From Ramlibacter sp. Leaf400 (GTDB taxonomy: Bacteria > Pseudomonadota > Gammaproteobacteria > Burkholderiales > Burkholderiaceae_C): a stretch of 64,000 bases of DNA. This document shows positions 8,701 to 17,538 of this stretch, in pieces. The notes beneath the pieces are model-generated. The model was not told the origin of the DNA, searched no databases, and worked only from the letters and a program-made list of their open reading frames with translations. Where the stretch lies: positions 525,403-589,402 of the forward strand of contig NZ_LMQL01000012.1 in NCBI RefSeq assembly GCF_001424545.1, in the 5' to 3' direction. Made by a program: the position numbers and the translations under genes. Every line of letters begins with the position of its first letter. The first letter of the stretch is position 1.

Positions 8701-9263
8701 CCGAAGTCCAGCACTTCCTGCACGTTGCCGGGGGCCAGCACGGGCATGAACAGTTTGTAGAAGGCGGCGTTGGAGTCGCTGGGGAAGATGGTGCTGCGCG
8801 CGTGCGGGTCGTCCCCGGCTACCGCCAGTACGCCGCCGTTGCGGCCCACGCCGCGGAAGTTGTGGTGGTGGAACGCATCGATGCTGCGGTCCACCCCCGG
8901 CGCCTTGCCGAACCACATGGCGAATACGCCGTCGTAGCGCGCCCCCGGCACCTCGTGCAGCGCCTGGGTGCCGAACGCCGCCGTCGCGGCCAGCTCCTCG
9001 TTCAGGCCCGTGCGGTGCACGACGTGGTGGGAGTCCAGCAGCGGCTGGTTGCGCGCCATCTCGTCGTCCACATTGCCCACCGGCGACCCCGGGTAGCCGC
9101 AGACGAAGCCCGCGGTGTTCAGGCCCGAGCGCTGGTCCAGCCGGCGCTGGTCCAGCATCAGCCGCACCAGGGCCTGGGTGCCGTTCAGGTAGATCGGGCC
9201 TTCCTCGCGCGTGAACTTGTCGGCGAGGGAAATCGGATCGGGAAGGTCGCGGGGGGCGTTCAT
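5730..9263 (-). CDS. Single-chain indolepyruvate:ferredoxin oxidoreductase-family protein, copy 1
   Basis: This protein has 1,177 residues. The family oxidatively decarboxylates 2-oxo acids (typically arylpyruvates) to acyl-CoA, passing electrons to ferredoxin. The N-terminal alpha-type region carries thiamine-diphosphate motifs around residues 460-515 (GIGCHIMD, MGGEGAQW, GDGTFAHSG). An Fe-S segment around residue 644 reads CEGCGDC followed by further Cys residues. The gamma-type domain starts near residue 740 with GGTGVVTVNQILG. The tail matches the DUF6537 region of fused aerobic enzymes. It is the last gene of a TRAP-transporter operon, 20 bases after dctP, so the imported acid or its 2-oxo derivative is the likely substrate. 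Copy 2 is at 29,201-32,686. Confidence 0.9.
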   Translation of the reverse strand: MNAPRDLPDPISLADKFTREEGPIYLNGTQALVRLMLDQRRLDQRSGLNTAGFVCGYPGSPVGNVDDEMARNQPLLDSHHVVHRTGLNEELAATAAFGTQALHEVPGARYDGVFAMWFGKAPGVDRSIDAFHHHNFRGVGRNGGVLAVAGDDPHARSTIFPSDSNAAFYKLFMPVLAPGNVQEVLDFGLHGYALSRASGLWVGLKFVTDVADSAGVAWVAPGRVKPVIPQVLLDGKPLQPTFRPNEAGPPLIEAERRIADGQLEIARRYAALNGLNRIVVRPDAPRLGIVTSGKTYYDVRQALRDLGFTSDEMLADAGIGLLKMGLVYPVEPEIVREFARGMQELFVVEDKRPFLELFLKDILYGTPDQPRIVGKHDENGDRLLPVHGEQSADTIARALLKRLGSAAQTPAALQRAQLLNPSAAARRAPIMLGTARTPYFCSGCPHNTSLKAPDGAIVGAGIGCHIMDLWMGAGFGVVKGYTQMGGEGAQWVGLAPFTDTPHFFQNLGDGTFAHSGSLAIRFAVASRTNITYKLLYNSTVAMTGGQDILGGMSVENMVKMLEAEGVARILITTDEPENYPGRKVGSAQVWPRERLLEAEKLLGAIPGVTVLIHVQMCATEKRRLRKRGKMDYKPRSTIINERVCEGCGDCGVKSNCLSVQPVQTPFGRKTQIHQSSCNQDFSCVQGDCPSFATVEAPALKQKLRSGQRVPLPTALALPEPEFLVPQDVFSVCLTGIGGTGVVTVNQILGTAAFRTGMNVQTYDHTGSSQKAGPVVSHLKVMPHDSGGSPTVGTGSADLYLVFDPLVAVSANNIAVASQQRTIAVVSTTAVPTGEMVANKAKQYPAAQQLRETLDGVTRQDHNVYLDAQNVAERLMGDHMASNLLLVGAAYQAGALPIPADAIEDAIRLNGTAVEMNLEAFRWGRLLVADPAGVEEALQANRKPVAAEVLSPAARKLVESVGAGGELLAALELRVPELIAFQDEAYAARYVQQVAAVRRAEAALPGSPVALTLAVAQNLYKLMAYKDEYEVARLLLDDAERARLARTFGDQPKVTWHLHPTFLRSLGFKQKVKFGPWFAPVLKVLRAAKGLRGTALDVFARTEVRRLERELLAHYEQVVKGLVETLASGRHEQAVRIAALPDMVRGYEHVKVGNARAYAKEINRETADLGLRVPLAVG

Positions 9264-9283
9264 GGACTAGGCAGGCAGCAGGA

Positions 9284-10309
9284 TCATTGGCCGCGGATCT
9301 TCTTGATCTCGGCATGCAGCGCCGAGATCAGGTCCGCGCCCAGGGCGGCGGTCTGGTTGCTGTGCACCACCTTGGTCTTCTCGCGCATGCGCTCGAGCTC
9401 GGCGGCGCTGGGCTGGGTGATGGTCACGCCCTGGCCCTTGAGGAACTCCATCGACTTGGCTTCCATGTCCCGGCCCAGCTTGCGGTTGACCAGCCGGGTC
9501 TCCATGGCGCATTCCTTGAGCACCTTCTGCTCGTCCGGGGTCAGCTTGTCGTACTGCGACTTGGAGTACACGAAGCTCACCGGGCTGTAGACGTGGCGCG
9601 TCAGGGCCACGTGCTTCTGCACTTCATAGAGCTTGGACGTCTGGAGGAAGGCGACGGGGTTCTCCTGGCCGTCGATGGCCTTGGTCTCCAGCGCGGAATA
9701 GACCTCGGTGAAGGGCATCGGCACCGGGTTGGCGCCCAGCTGCGTGAACGTGTCGATGAAGGTCTTGTTCTGGATCACGCGCAGCTTCATGCCCTGCAGG
9801 TCCTCCAGCTTGTTCACCGGGCGTCGCGAGTTGGTGACGTTGCGAAAGCCGTGTTCGTAGAAAGCCAGGTTCACGAGGCCGGCAGCAGGATAGAAGCCCG
9901 CCACCTTGTCGCCGAAGGGACCGTCGAGCAGCGCGTCGATCTCCTTGTAGTCGCTCACCAGGAACGGCAGGTCGAAGATGCCCACTTGGGGCACGGCGGT
10001 GGAGATCACCGCGGTGGTCATGAGCGCGCCGTCCAGCGAGCCGCTGCGCAGCTGCGTCAGGTTGGCCGGCTCCGGGCCGAGAGAGGCGTCGTAGAAGGGC
10101 CGCATCTTGAACTTGCCGCCCGTCTTGGCCGCCAGGCATTCGCTGGTCTTGGCCAGGGCGATCCCGGCCGGGTGGTCCTTGCTGCCGGTCATCGAGATGC
10201 GGACCGAACGGTCCTGGAACTGCTGCGCGTTGACGGCGCCGGTGCCGAGCGCGGCGGCCACGGCGGTGAGCAGAAGGGCGGGGCGCAGGGTCTTGCGAAG
10301 GGCGGTCAT
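9284..10309 (-). CDS. dctP: TRAP transporter solute-binding protein, DctP type
   Basis: This 341-residue periplasmic protein has a clear signal peptide (a hydrophobic run ending GTGAVNAQ). The start at 10,309 is preceded by GGAGAC. The conserved block MKLRVIQNK holds the arginine that binds the substrate carboxylate in TRAP receptors, and the following ALETKAIDGQENP is also characteristic. It captures an organic acid for the DctQM permease encoded upstream in the same operon. The substrate cannot be read from sequence. Linkage to a 2-oxoacid:ferredoxin oxidoreductase and shared control with 2-hydroxyacid dehydrogenases suggest a hydroxy or oxo acid. Confidence 0.92.
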   Translation of the reverse strand: MTALRKTLRPALLLTAVAAALGTGAVNAQQFQDRSVRISMTGSKDHPAGIALAKTSECLAAKTGGKFKMRPFYDASLGPEPANLTQLRSGSLDGALMTTAVISTAVPQVGIFDLPFLVSDYKEIDALLDGPFGDKVAGFYPAAGLVNLAFYEHGFRNVTNSRRPVNKLEDLQGMKLRVIQNKTFIDTFTQLGANPVPMPFTEVYSALETKAIDGQENPVAFLQTSKLYEVQKHVALTRHVYSPVSFVYSKSQYDKLTPDEQKVLKECAMETRLVNRKLGRDMEAKSMEFLKGQGVTITQPSAAELERMREKTKVVHSNQTAALGADLISALHAEIKKIRGQ

Positions 10310-10368
10310 GGTCTTTGTCTCCGGGGGTCGGGGAAGGTCGGAAGGGAAGGGCAGGTCCGCGCAGCCGG

Positions 10369-11646
10369 TCAGAACAGCCAGCGCAGCGGCACGAGCACGA
10401 GCGAAGGGAACAGCACGAGCAGCAGCAGCACCACCAGCTCGGCGATCAGGAAGGGCCACAGCCCCTTCATCAGCTGGCCCATGGTGATCCTGGCGCCGCT
10501 GCACACCACGTTGAGCACGATGCCCACCGGCGGCGTGATCAGGCCGATGGCGTTGTTCATGACGAACAGCACGCCGAAGTAGACCGGGTCGATACCCGCC
10601 TCGCGCACGATGGGCATGAGGATGGGCGTCAGGATCAGCAGCGTGGGCGCGAAGTCCAGCGCCGTGCCCACCACCACCACCAGCACCATCATGGCCAGCA
10701 TCAGCAGCGTGGGCGAGGCGATCAGCGGCTGCAGCATGTCGCTGACCTGCTGCGGGATCTCCGAGACCGTGATCAGCCACGCCGACACCAGCGCCGTGGC
10801 GATCAGGAACACCACCGTGGCCGAAGCCTTGGCGGCCGAGAGGACCAGCGGGTACAGCATGTCCCAGCTGAGCTCACGGTACACGAACATGCCGACCACG
10901 AAGGCGTAGACCACGGCCACCACGGCGGCCTCGGTCGGCGTGAAGATGCCGAACTTCATGCCGCCCACGATGGCCACCGGCATCGCCAGGGCCCAGCCGG
11001 CGCGCAGCGTGATGCGCAGCCGCTGCGCCATCGGGAAACGCGGCTGGCGCGAGGCCGGCTCCTTGCGCGCCACCCACAGCCAGGTGACCAGCAGCGCAAG
11101 GCCCATCATCAGGCCCGGCACGATGGCGGCCATGAACAGCTTGCCGATCGAGACGTTGGCGATGACGCCGAACACGATCAGCGCGATCGAGGGCGGCAGC
11201 ACCGGCGCGATCACGCTGCCCGCGGAGATCAGGCCGGCGGCGCGTGGCACGTCGTAGCCGGCGCGTCGCATCATCGGGATCAGCATCGCCACCAGCGCGG
11301 CGGCGTCGGCGGCGGCCGAGCCGGAGATGGCGGCCATGATCACGGCGGCGACGATGGCCACGATGCCCAGGCCGCCGCGGATGTGGCCGATCCAGGCCAG
11401 CGCGAAGTCGACGATGCGGCGCGAGATGCCGCCGGCGTTCATCAGCTCGCCGGCCAGCATGAAGAAGGGAATGGCCAGCAGCGGGAAGCTGTCGGCGCCC
11501 TCGACGATCTTCTGCGACAGCAGCGTGGCGTCGAACTGCCCGCTGGTGATCATCAGCACCGCGCCGGTGACCAGCAGCGCGAAGGCGATCGGCACGCCCA
11601 GCGCCATGGCGCCGCCCAGTGCCCCGAGGAAGACCACGAACGTCAT
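10369..11646 (-). CDS. dctM: TRAP transporter large permease, DctM type
   Basis: This 425-residue inner-membrane protein has about a dozen hydrophobic segments and DctM-family features: AIPFFMLAGELMNAGG near residue 55, PPSIALIVFG in the middle and GLITPPVGIVLNVV near the end. It forms the sodium-coupled transport channel with DctQ and receives substrate from DctP. The ATG overlaps the dctQ stop by four bases, and dctP follows after 59 bases. Length and topology are normal for the family. Confidence 0.95.
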   Translation of the reverse strand: MTFVVFLGALGGAMALGVPIAFALLVTGAVLMITSGQFDATLLSQKIVEGADSFPLLAIPFFMLAGELMNAGGISRRIVDFALAWIGHIRGGLGIVAIVAAVIMAAISGSAAADAAALVAMLIPMMRRAGYDVPRAAGLISAGSVIAPVLPPSIALIVFGVIANVSIGKLFMAAIVPGLMMGLALLVTWLWVARKEPASRQPRFPMAQRLRITLRAGWALAMPVAIVGGMKFGIFTPTEAAVVAVVYAFVVGMFVYRELSWDMLYPLVLSAAKASATVVFLIATALVSAWLITVSEIPQQVSDMLQPLIASPTLLMLAMMVLVVVVGTALDFAPTLLILTPILMPIVREAGIDPVYFGVLFVMNNAIGLITPPVGIVLNVVCSGARITMGQLMKGLWPFLIAELVVLLLLVLFPSLVLVPLRWLF

Positions 11647-12242
11647 GCCACGTCCCCGTGCAGCTCGTGGTGCTCCAGCGGCAACCCGCGCAGCAGGCGC
11701 CCGATGCGCAGCAGGCTCACCAGCGCGATCCCGATGCTGGTGACGTAGCCCACGCCGAACACCCAGATCAACGGCAGGCCGGAGACGGCCGCCTTCATCG
11801 TGGCGTTGACCTCGTGCTGGCGCCAGGTGCCCCAGAAGAACACCGCGCAGCAGGCGATCACCAGCAGCTCGGACGCGACCATGCAGACGCGGCGGGCCCA
11901 GCCCGGCAGCACGTTGAGCAGGCTGTCGACACCCACGTGCAGGCCTTCCCGCGCCGCCAGGATGGCGCCCACGAAGGTCATCCACACGAAGGCGAAGCGC
12001 GACAGTTCCTCGGACAGCACGATGCCGCTGTCCAGGCCGTAGCGCAGCACCACGTTGCCGAAGATCATGACCACCATGGTCAGCAGGCAGGCGACCAGCA
12101 GGACCTCGAGCGTGCGCACGACGGCCCGGCCGGTGCCGGCGGCGGCCCGGGCGGCGAAGGCCTTCTCGCCCATCAGCCGCGGGGCGCCGGGCGCCGGTGG
12201 CGCCTGCACGCCCGGTGGGGATGCGGGGGCTTCAATGGTCAT
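11643..12242 (-). CDS. dctQ: TRAP transporter small permease, DctQ type
   Basis: This 199-residue protein has four predicted membrane helices and the DctQ signature around SRFAFVWMTFVGAILAARE. I chose the ATG at 12,242 because GGAGAC lies directly upstream; a longer frame to 12,302 would run through the promoter. A Pro-rich cytoplasmic segment of about 40 residues precedes the first helix. It is the first gene of the operon dctQ-dctM-dctP-IOR, controlled by the palindromic promoter at 12,273-12,317. Confidence 0.9.
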   Translation of the reverse strand: MTIEAPASPPGVQAPPAPGAPRLMGEKAFAARAAAGTGRAVVRTLEVLLVACLLTMVVMIFGNVVLRYGLDSGIVLSEELSRFAFVWMTFVGAILAAREGLHVGVDSLLNVLPGWARRVCMVASELLVIACCAVFFWGTWRQHEVNATMKAAVSGLPLIWVFGVGYVTSIGIALVSLLRIGRLLRGLPLEHHELHGDVA

Positions 12243-12272
12243 GTCTCCTGGGATTCCCGTCTTTGCGGGGCC

Positions 12273-12317
12273 AGTGTAAGAACAGGCCGAGGCCGTACCC
12301 ATCGTCGGAACCGACGA
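12273..12317 (-). promoter_or_regulatory. Regulon site a and -10 for the dctQMP-IOR operon
   Basis: The operator TCGTCGGAACCGACGA (12,302-12,317) is a perfect palindrome with 7-base arms. On the minus strand it is followed by 22 bases and TACACT, a plausible -10, about 31 bases before the dctQ ATG. No -35-like sequence is needed if an activator occupies the palindrome. This site shows the only 22-base spacing in the set. Confidence 0.7.
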
Positions 12318-12371
12318 AGTTGGCCGGCCCGGGGGCTCCGGGCCCGGCCTCAGGGTGATCCCGGCCCCGGA

Positions 12372-12415
12372 TCGTCGCTTCGGACGATGGCCCGGCAGGA
12401 GGCGGTTTCTAGACT
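12372..12415 (+). promoter_or_regulatory. Regulon site b and -10 for the FAD oxidase operon
   Basis: The operator TCGTCGCTTCGGACGA (12,372-12,387) is followed by one base, 21 more bases and TAGACT at 12,410-12,415. The TTG start is 27 bases further on. The segment from operator to -10 is visibly related to that of site c, including the shared GGTTyCTAGACTG. Confidence 0.72.
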
Positions 12416-12442
12416 GGCCCGCACTCTTTCGAGGAATCCGCC

Positions 12443-13831
12443 TTGTCCTCCAGCGTCCTGTCCGCCCTGCACGAAGTGCTGGGCTCCCGCGGCCTCCTGG
12501 CCGCCGAATCGGTCGACGAGCGCTACCTCGTCGACGTGCTCGGGAACCGGGGCGAACCGCCGCTGGCGGTGATCCGCCCCGCGGACACGCGCCAGGTGTC
12601 CGCCGCGCTGGCGATCTGCCACGCCGCCGGCCGGCCGGTCATCACCCAGGGTGGCCGCACCGGCCTGGCCCTGGGGCAGCTTCCGCGCGCCGGCGAGATC
12701 GTGCTGTCCACCGAGCGCATGAACGCCATCGAGGAGATCGACCCCGACGCCGGCACCGCCACCGTCCAGGCCGGCGTGGTCCTGCAGGCGCTGCAGGAGA
12801 AGGTGGAGCCCCAGGGCCTGATGTTCCCGCTGGACCTGGGCGGGCGCGGCAGCTGCACGATCGGCGGCAACATCGCCACCAACGCCGGCGGCAACCGGGT
12901 GGTGCGCTACGGCATGGCGCGCGAGCTGGTGCTGGGCCTGGAGGCGGTGCTGGCCGACGGCACGGTGCTGGACGGGCTCAAGCCCCTGCTCAAGAACAAC
13001 ACCGGGCCGGACCTCAAGCAGCTGTTCATCGGCAGCGAAGGCGTCCTGGGCGTGGTCACCCGCGCCGTGGTGCGGCTGTTCCCGCTGCCGGCCGACCGCA
13101 CGGTGGCGCTGTGCGCCGTGGCGGACTTCGGCCGCGTGAAGGCGCTGCTGCGCCATGCCCGCGCCGGGCTGGCCGGCGACCTCACCGCCTTCGAGGTGAT
13201 GTGGGACAGCTATTACGACCGTGCGGTCACGCTGCTCGGCCGCGCGGCGCCCATCGCCCCCGGCCGGGCGTACCACGTGCTGATCGAGGCGTGCGGCACC
13301 GAAGCGGCCGCGCTCGCGGACAAGGTCGAGCGCATGCTGCAGGGCGCGCTCGAGCAGGAGATCGTGGCCGACGCCGTGCTGGCCAAGTCCGGCGCCGAGA
13401 TCGCGCAGCTGTGGAAGGTGCGCGACCTGGCCATCGAGGCCTCGCGCCTGCTGGACCCGATCGTGCCCTTCGACGTCAGCGTGCCCATCGCCCGCATGGA
13501 GGCCTTCGTGGCCGAGGTGCAGGCCGCCACGAAGGCCGTGGACCCGCGCTGCGACCTGCTGGTGTTCGGCCACCTTGCCGACGGCAACCTGCACCTGGCG
13601 GTGCACCAGCCGCCCGATCGTCCCGAAGCCTTCCATGCCATCGAGCAGGCGGTCTACGGCGTGGTCGGGCGCTTCCGCGGCTCGGTCTCCGCCGAGCACG
13701 GCATCGGCTGGCTCAAGCGCGAGTACCTGCAGCACTCGCGCAGCCCGGCCGAGATCGCGGTCATGCGCACGCTGAAGACTGCGCTGGACCCCCGAAACAT
13801 CCTCAACCCCCACCGGATCTTCCTCCCATGA
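12443..13831 (+). CDS. FAD-linked 2-hydroxyacid dehydrogenase (GlcD/D-lactate/D-2-hydroxyglutarate dehydrogenase type)
   Basis: This 462-residue protein starts at TTG, with GAGGA seven bases upstream and no better start. The N-terminal FAD-binding (PCMH) fold includes [12 protein letters not shown] and, near residue 131, [13 protein letters not shown]. The C-terminal FAD-oxidase domain contains [12 protein letters not shown] (near residue 378) and EHGIGWLK (near 419), which supply conserved metal or substrate histidines. Family members oxidise D-2-hydroxy acids to 2-oxo acids with electrons passing to the respiratory chain. It overlaps an NAD-type 2-hydroxyacid dehydrogenase by four bases. 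Its product would suit the 2-oxoacid:ferredoxin oxidoreductase made from the divergent operon. Confidence 0.9.
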   Translation: MSSSVLSALHEVLGSRGLLAAESVDERYLVDVLGNRGEPPLAVIRPADTRQVSAALAICHAAGRPVITQGGRTGLALGQLPRAGEIVLSTERMNAIEEIDPDAGTATVQAGVVLQALQEKVEPQGLMFPLDLGGRGSCTIGGNIATNAGGNRVVRYGMARELVLGLEAVLADGTVLDGLKPLLKNNTGPDLKQLFIGSEGVLGVVTRAVVRLFPLPADRTVALCAVADFGRVKALLRHARAGLAGDLTAFEVMWDSYYDRAVTLLGRAAPIAPGRAYHVLIEACGTEAAALADKVERMLQGALEQEIVADAVLAKSGAEIAQLWKVRDLAIEASRLLDPIVPFDVSVPIARMEAFVAEVQAATKAVDPRCDLLVFGHLADGNLHLAVHQPPDRPEAFHAIEQAVYGVVGRFRGSVSAEHGIGWLKREYLQHSRSPAEIAVMRTLKTALDPRNILNPHRIFLP

Positions 13832-14793
13832 GCCTTCGCATCGCTGTCTGCACGCCCGTGGCCCGGGCCGGTTTCGAACGACTGCTGCAAGAGGTGGAGG
13901 GCGTGCAGGTGCAGTGGGTGGCGGGTGCCGACCTGCCGGCCGCCGCCGCGAGCGCCGAGGCGCTGGTGCTGTCCGCCGCCGACTACACGCCCGCGCTGGC
14001 CGCCGCCCTGGCGCGCGACGACTGCCCCTGCCGCTGGGTGCAGCTGCTGTCGGCCGGCTACGAGACGCTGGTGGTGAACGGCGTGCCCGCGCGGGTCGAG
14101 GTGACGAATGCCGGCTCCGTCTGGTCGCCGATCGTGGCCGAGCACACCCTCGGCCTGATGCTGGCCGTGGCGCGCCGCCTGCCGCGGGTGCTGCAGGCCC
14201 AGGGGCGCGCCGCCTGGGACGGCACGATCCGGCAGGAGATGGGCATGCTGATCGACTCGCACCTGGTGATCGTCGGCATGGGCAGCATCGGCGGCGAGCT
14301 GGCGCGCCGCGCGCGCGCCTTCGGCATGCGCATCACCGGCGTGTCGCGCAGCGGCCGGCCCCACCCCGACGCCGACGAGGTGCTCACTGTCGCGCGGCTG
14401 CACGAGGCGCTGGGCCGTGCCGACTTCGTGGCCTGTGCCGTGCCGGGTTCGCCGGCCACCGACAAGCTGATCGGCGAGCGCGAGCTGGCCGCCTGCCCGC
14501 CGTGCGCGGTGCTGGTGAACGTGGGCCGCGGCTCGGTGGTGGACACCGAAGCCCTGGTGCGGGCGCTGCAGTCCGGCGCGCTGGCCGGTGCGGCACTGGA
14601 CGTCACCGAGCCCGAGCCGCTGCCCGCCGGCCATCCGCTGTGGAGCCTGCCGAACGCCGTCGTGTCGCCCCACCTGGGGGGCGCCGCACCCGACCGCTAC
14701 TACGAACGCCTTGCCCGCCACGTGGCCGCCAACGTGCGCGCCCGCGCGGCCGGCCAGCCCCTGAACGACCGCGTCGACCCGAGGACCGCATGA
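13828..14793 (+). CDS. NAD(P)-dependent D-2-hydroxyacid dehydrogenase
   Basis: This 321-residue protein starts at the ATG in ATGA. The cofactor domain has [20 protein letters not shown] near residue 150. The catalytic Arg is in [10 protein letters not shown] and the catalytic His in [10 protein letters not shown], with a Glu in the DVTEPEPLP block, as in the D-isomer-specific family. The reaction is reversible reduction of a 2-oxo acid to a D-2-hydroxy acid. It stands between the FAD enzyme and the second ilvD with four-base overlaps on both sides, so all three are made together. Whether it works oxidatively or as a reductase that balances the 2-oxo acid pool cannot be told. Confidence 0.9.
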   Translation: MSLRIAVCTPVARAGFERLLQEVEGVQVQWVAGADLPAAAASAEALVLSAADYTPALAAALARDDCPCRWVQLLSAGYETLVVNGVPARVEVTNAGSVWSPIVAEHTLGLMLAVARRLPRVLQAQGRAAWDGTIRQEMGMLIDSHLVIVGMGSIGGELARRARAFGMRITGVSRSGRPHPDADEVLTVARLHEALGRADFVACAVPGSPATDKLIGERELAACPPCAVLVNVGRGSVVDTEALVRALQSGALAGAALDVTEPEPLPAGHPLWSLPNAVVSPHLGGAAPDRYYERLARHVAANVRARAAGQPLNDRVDPRTA

Positions 14794-16679
14794 AGATCCC
14801 CTACCGCTCCGCCCGCGTCACCACGGCGCCCGGCCCTTCCGCCGCCGCCGCCCGCTCGCTCTGGCGTGCCACCGGCATGACCGACGTCGACTTCGGCAAG
14901 CCCATCATCGCCATCGCCAACTCCTTCACCGAGTTCGTGCCGGGCCACGTGCACCTGCGCGACCTGGGCAAGCTGGTGGCCGAGGAGGTGGCCGCCGCCG
15001 GCGGCGTGGCGCGCGAGTTCAACACCATCGCGGTGGACGACGGCATCGCGGCCGGCCACGACGGCATGCTGTACTCGCTGCCTTCGCGCGAGCACATCGC
15101 CGATGCCATCGAGTACATGGTGAACGCGCACCTGGCCGACGCGCTGGTGTGCATCTCCAACTGCGACAAGATCACTCCCGGCATGCTGAACGCCGCGATG
15201 CGGCTGAACATCCCCGTCGTGTTCGTCTCCGGCGGCCCGATGGAGGCCGGCCGCGTGCAGCGCCCGGCGAGCGTCGAGCGCGTCAGCGTGGTGGAGTCGT
15301 ACGTGGCGATGGCCCGGCCCGGCACCAGCGCCGCCGACGCGCGCGACTACGAGCACAACGCCTGCCCCACCTGCGGCTCCTGCTCCGGGATGTTCACCGC
15401 CAACTCGATGAACTGCCTGACGGAGGCGCTGGGCCTGGCGCTGCCGGGCAACGGCTCGCTGGTGGCCACGCACGCGGACCGCGAGCGCCTGTTCCGCCAG
15501 GCCGGCCGGGTGGCCACCGAGCTGTGCCGCCGCTACTACCGCGACGGCGACGCCAGCGCGCTTCCGCGCGCCATCGCCAACCGGGCCGGCTTCACCAACG
15601 CCATGCGCATGGACATCGCCATGGGCGCGTCCACCAACACCATCCTGCACCTGCTGGCCGCCGCGCACGAGGGCGAGGTCGACTTCACGCTGGAGGACAT
15701 CGACCGCCTCTCGCGCGAGACGCCGCACCTGTGCAAGGTGTCGCCGTCCACGCCGGACTACTTCATGGAGGACGTGCACCGCGCAGGCGGCGTGTACGGC
15801 ATCCTGGGCGAGCTGGACCGCCTGGGCCTGCTGGACAGCCGCGCGGGCTGCGTGCATGCGCCGTCGCTGGCCGACGCACTGGCGCGCTGGGACGTCAAGC
15901 GCACCGCCGACAAGGACGTGCACCGCTTCTACCGCGCCGCGCCCGGCGGCGTGCGCACCACCCAGGCCTTCTCGCAGGAGAAGCGCTACGCCACGCTGGA
16001 CCTGAACCGCGTCTCCGGCTGCATCCGCGAGGGCGCGTCGGCCTACGCGGCCACCGGCGGGCTGGCGGTGCTGCGCGGCAACCTCGCGCCCGAGGGCTGC
16101 GTGGTCAAGACGGCCGCGGTGCTGCCGGAGCTGCACCGCTTTCGCGGCACGGCCATCGTGTTCGACAGTGAACAGTCGGCGCGCGACGCCATCGAAAACG
16201 GCACCGTGAAGCCCGGCCATGCCGTGATCGTGCGCTACGAAGGCCCGCGCGGCGGCCCCGGCATGCAGGAGATGTCCAAGCCGGGCGTGGTGTTCCAGTC
16301 GCTCGGCCTGCACACGAGCTGCGCGCTGATCACCGACGGACGCTTCTCCGGCGCCAATTCGGGCCTGGCCATCGCGCACGTCTCGCCGGAGGCGGCCTCG
16401 GGCGGCGCCCTCGCGCTGGTGGAGGACGGCGATCCCATCGAGATCGACCTCGCCGCGCGGCGCATCGACCTGGCCATCGGCGAGGAGGAGCTGGCCGCGC
16501 GACGCCAGCGCATGCGCGCGCTCGGCGCCGCGGCCTGGAAGCCGCGCCCGCGCGAGCGCCAGGTCAGCACGGCGCTGCGCATCTACGGCGCGCTCGCCAC
16601 CTCGGCGTCCACCGGTGCCGTGCGCGATCCATCGCGGCTCGCGCGCCTGGAAGGCGCCGAGGACCCGGGTCAACCCTGA
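14790..16679 (+). CDS. ilvD: Dihydroxy-acid dehydratase, copy 2
   Basis: This 629-residue E. coli-type IlvD starts at the ATG overlapping the previous stop. Cluster motifs [11 protein letters not shown] and [10 protein letters not shown] are intact, as are [21 protein letters not shown] and [19 protein letters not shown]. Compared with copy 1 it carries a different insertion before the second Cys motif and a longer C-terminus. Position within an operon of 2-hydroxyacid dehydrogenases under the common palindromic promoter argues for a catabolic substrate, possibly a 2,3-dihydroxy-3-methyl acid longer than the valine precursor. Amino-acid synthesis is the alternative but has no support from the neighbours. 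Confidence 0.92.
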   Translation: MKIPYRSARVTTAPGPSAAAARSLWRATGMTDVDFGKPIIAIANSFTEFVPGHVHLRDLGKLVAEEVAAAGGVAREFNTIAVDDGIAAGHDGMLYSLPSREHIADAIEYMVNAHLADALVCISNCDKITPGMLNAAMRLNIPVVFVSGGPMEAGRVQRPASVERVSVVESYVAMARPGTSAADARDYEHNACPTCGSCSGMFTANSMNCLTEALGLALPGNGSLVATHADRERLFRQAGRVATELCRRYYRDGDASALPRAIANRAGFTNAMRMDIAMGASTNTILHLLAAAHEGEVDFTLEDIDRLSRETPHLCKVSPSTPDYFMEDVHRAGGVYGILGELDRLGLLDSRAGCVHAPSLADALARWDVKRTADKDVHRFYRAAPGGVRTTQAFSQEKRYATLDLNRVSGCIREGASAYAATGGLAVLRGNLAPEGCVVKTAAVLPELHRFRGTAIVFDSEQSARDAIENGTVKPGHAVIVRYEGPRGGPGMQEMSKPGVVFQSLGLHTSCALITDGRFSGANSGLAIAHVSPEAASGGALALVEDGDPIEIDLAARRIDLAIGEEELAARRQRMRALGAAAWKPRPRERQVSTALRIYGALATSASTGAVRDPSRLARLEGAEDPGQP

Positions 16680-16690
16680 GCCGCCCACTT

Positions 16691-16734
16691 TCGTCGCTTC
16701 CGACGATGGCCACGACGGGGTCGGTTCCTAGACT
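16691..16734 (+). promoter_or_regulatory. Regulon site c and -10 for the liv-lldD-like operon
   Basis: The operator TCGTCGCTTCCGACGA (16,691-16,706) is followed by one base, 21 bases and TAGACT (16,729-16,734). The livG ATG lies 27 bases downstream of the -10. Spacing and flanks match site b almost exactly. It sits only 11 bases after the ilvD stop, so an internal promoter separates the two operons. Confidence 0.72.
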
Positions 16735-16761
16735 GCCCTCCACATTCAGAAAAGCGGAGAC

Positions 16762-17538
16762 ATGTCAGCATCCACTCCCCTCCTGCGGATCTCCGGCGTG
16801 GGTGTGCGCTTCGGCGGCATCGTGGCCCTGGAGGACGTGTCCTTCGACGTGGAGCCTGGCAGCATCTGCGGGCTGATCGGCCCCAACGGCGCCGGCAAGA
16901 CCACCCTGTTCAACTGCCTCAGCCGCCTGTACCAGCCCGCGGCCGGCCAGATCCGCATCGGCGAGCGCGACCTGCTGCAGCTGGACGTGCACGAGATCGC
17001 CTCGGCCGGCATCGGCCGCACTTTCCAGAACGTGGCGCTCTTCGACACCCTGACGGTGGAGGAGAACATCATGCTGGGCGGCCACTCGCAGACGCGCAGC
17101 GGCTTCGCGGCCAACGCGTTCGACCTGCCGCTGGTGCGGTCCGAGGAGAAGCAGCTGCGCGAGGACGCCCGCGAGGCGGCGCGCCTGGTCGGCCTGCAGG
17201 GCCTGGGCGACGCCGTCGTCGCGGACCTGCCCTTCGGCCACCGCAAGCGGGTCGAACTGGCGCGCGCGCTGATGGCCAAACCCAGGCTCTTGTTGCTGGA
17301 CGAACCCGCCGCCGGCCTGAACCACGAGGAGCTCAACGGACTGCAGGCGCTGATCCGCCGCATCCGCGACGAGCTGCGCATCACCGTGCTGCTGGTGGAG
17401 CACCACATGGGCCTGGTGATGGCGCTGTCCGACAAGGTGGTGGCGCTGAACTTCGGCCGCAAGATCGCCGAGGGCTCGCCGGCGCAGGTGCAGCAGAACG
17501 CGGACGTGATCGCGGCCTACCTGGGAGCGCCGGCATGA
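16762..17538 (+). CDS. livG: Branched-chain amino acid-type ABC transporter ATPase, LivG type, cluster 1
   Basis: This 258-residue ATPase has Walker A (GPNGAGKTTLFN), the signature-region variant LPFGHRKRVELARALM and Walker B ([11 protein letters not shown]), followed by the LivG tail VVALNFGRKIAEGSP. It powers import together with LivF, LivH and LivM. GGAGA lies just upstream of the ATG. It is the first gene of a seven-gene operon, livGFHMK, an FMN 2-hydroxyacid dehydrogenase and a quinone oxidoreductase. The dehydrogenase linkage suggests the transporter carries hydroxy or branched acids rather than leucine. Confidence 0.93.
   Translation: MSASTPLLRISGVGVRFGGIVALEDVSFDVEPGSICGLIGPNGAGKTTLFNCLSRLYQPAAGQIRIGERDLLQLDVHEIASAGIGRTFQNVALFDTLTVEENIMLGGHSQTRSGFAANAFDLPLVRSEEKQLREDAREAARLVGLQGLGDAVVADLPFGHRKRVELARALMAKPRLLLLDEPAAGLNHEELNGLQALIRRIRDELRITVLLVEHHMGLVMALSDKVVALNFGRKIAEGSPAQVQQNADVIAAYLGAPA

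Noticed and set aside
6915..9590. 891-codon plus-strand frame across the ferredoxin oxidoreductase gene
   Set aside because: It is a shadow of the minus-strand gene with no recognisable motif and no ribosome-binding site.
10310..10780. Upstream in-frame extension of the DctP gene
   Set aside because: It would run into the dctM gene and bury the signal peptide; the ATG at 10,309 has GGAGAC upstream.
12248..12272. Possible degenerate REP-like hairpin (ATTCCCGTCTTTGCGGGG) in the dctQ leader
   Set aside because: The arms are mismatched and short. It resembles the element at 29,124 only loosely, so I do not call it a repeat.
14700..16688. Open frame antisense to ilvD copy 2
   Set aside because: It has the same shadow pattern as opposite copy 1, and no domain is seen.
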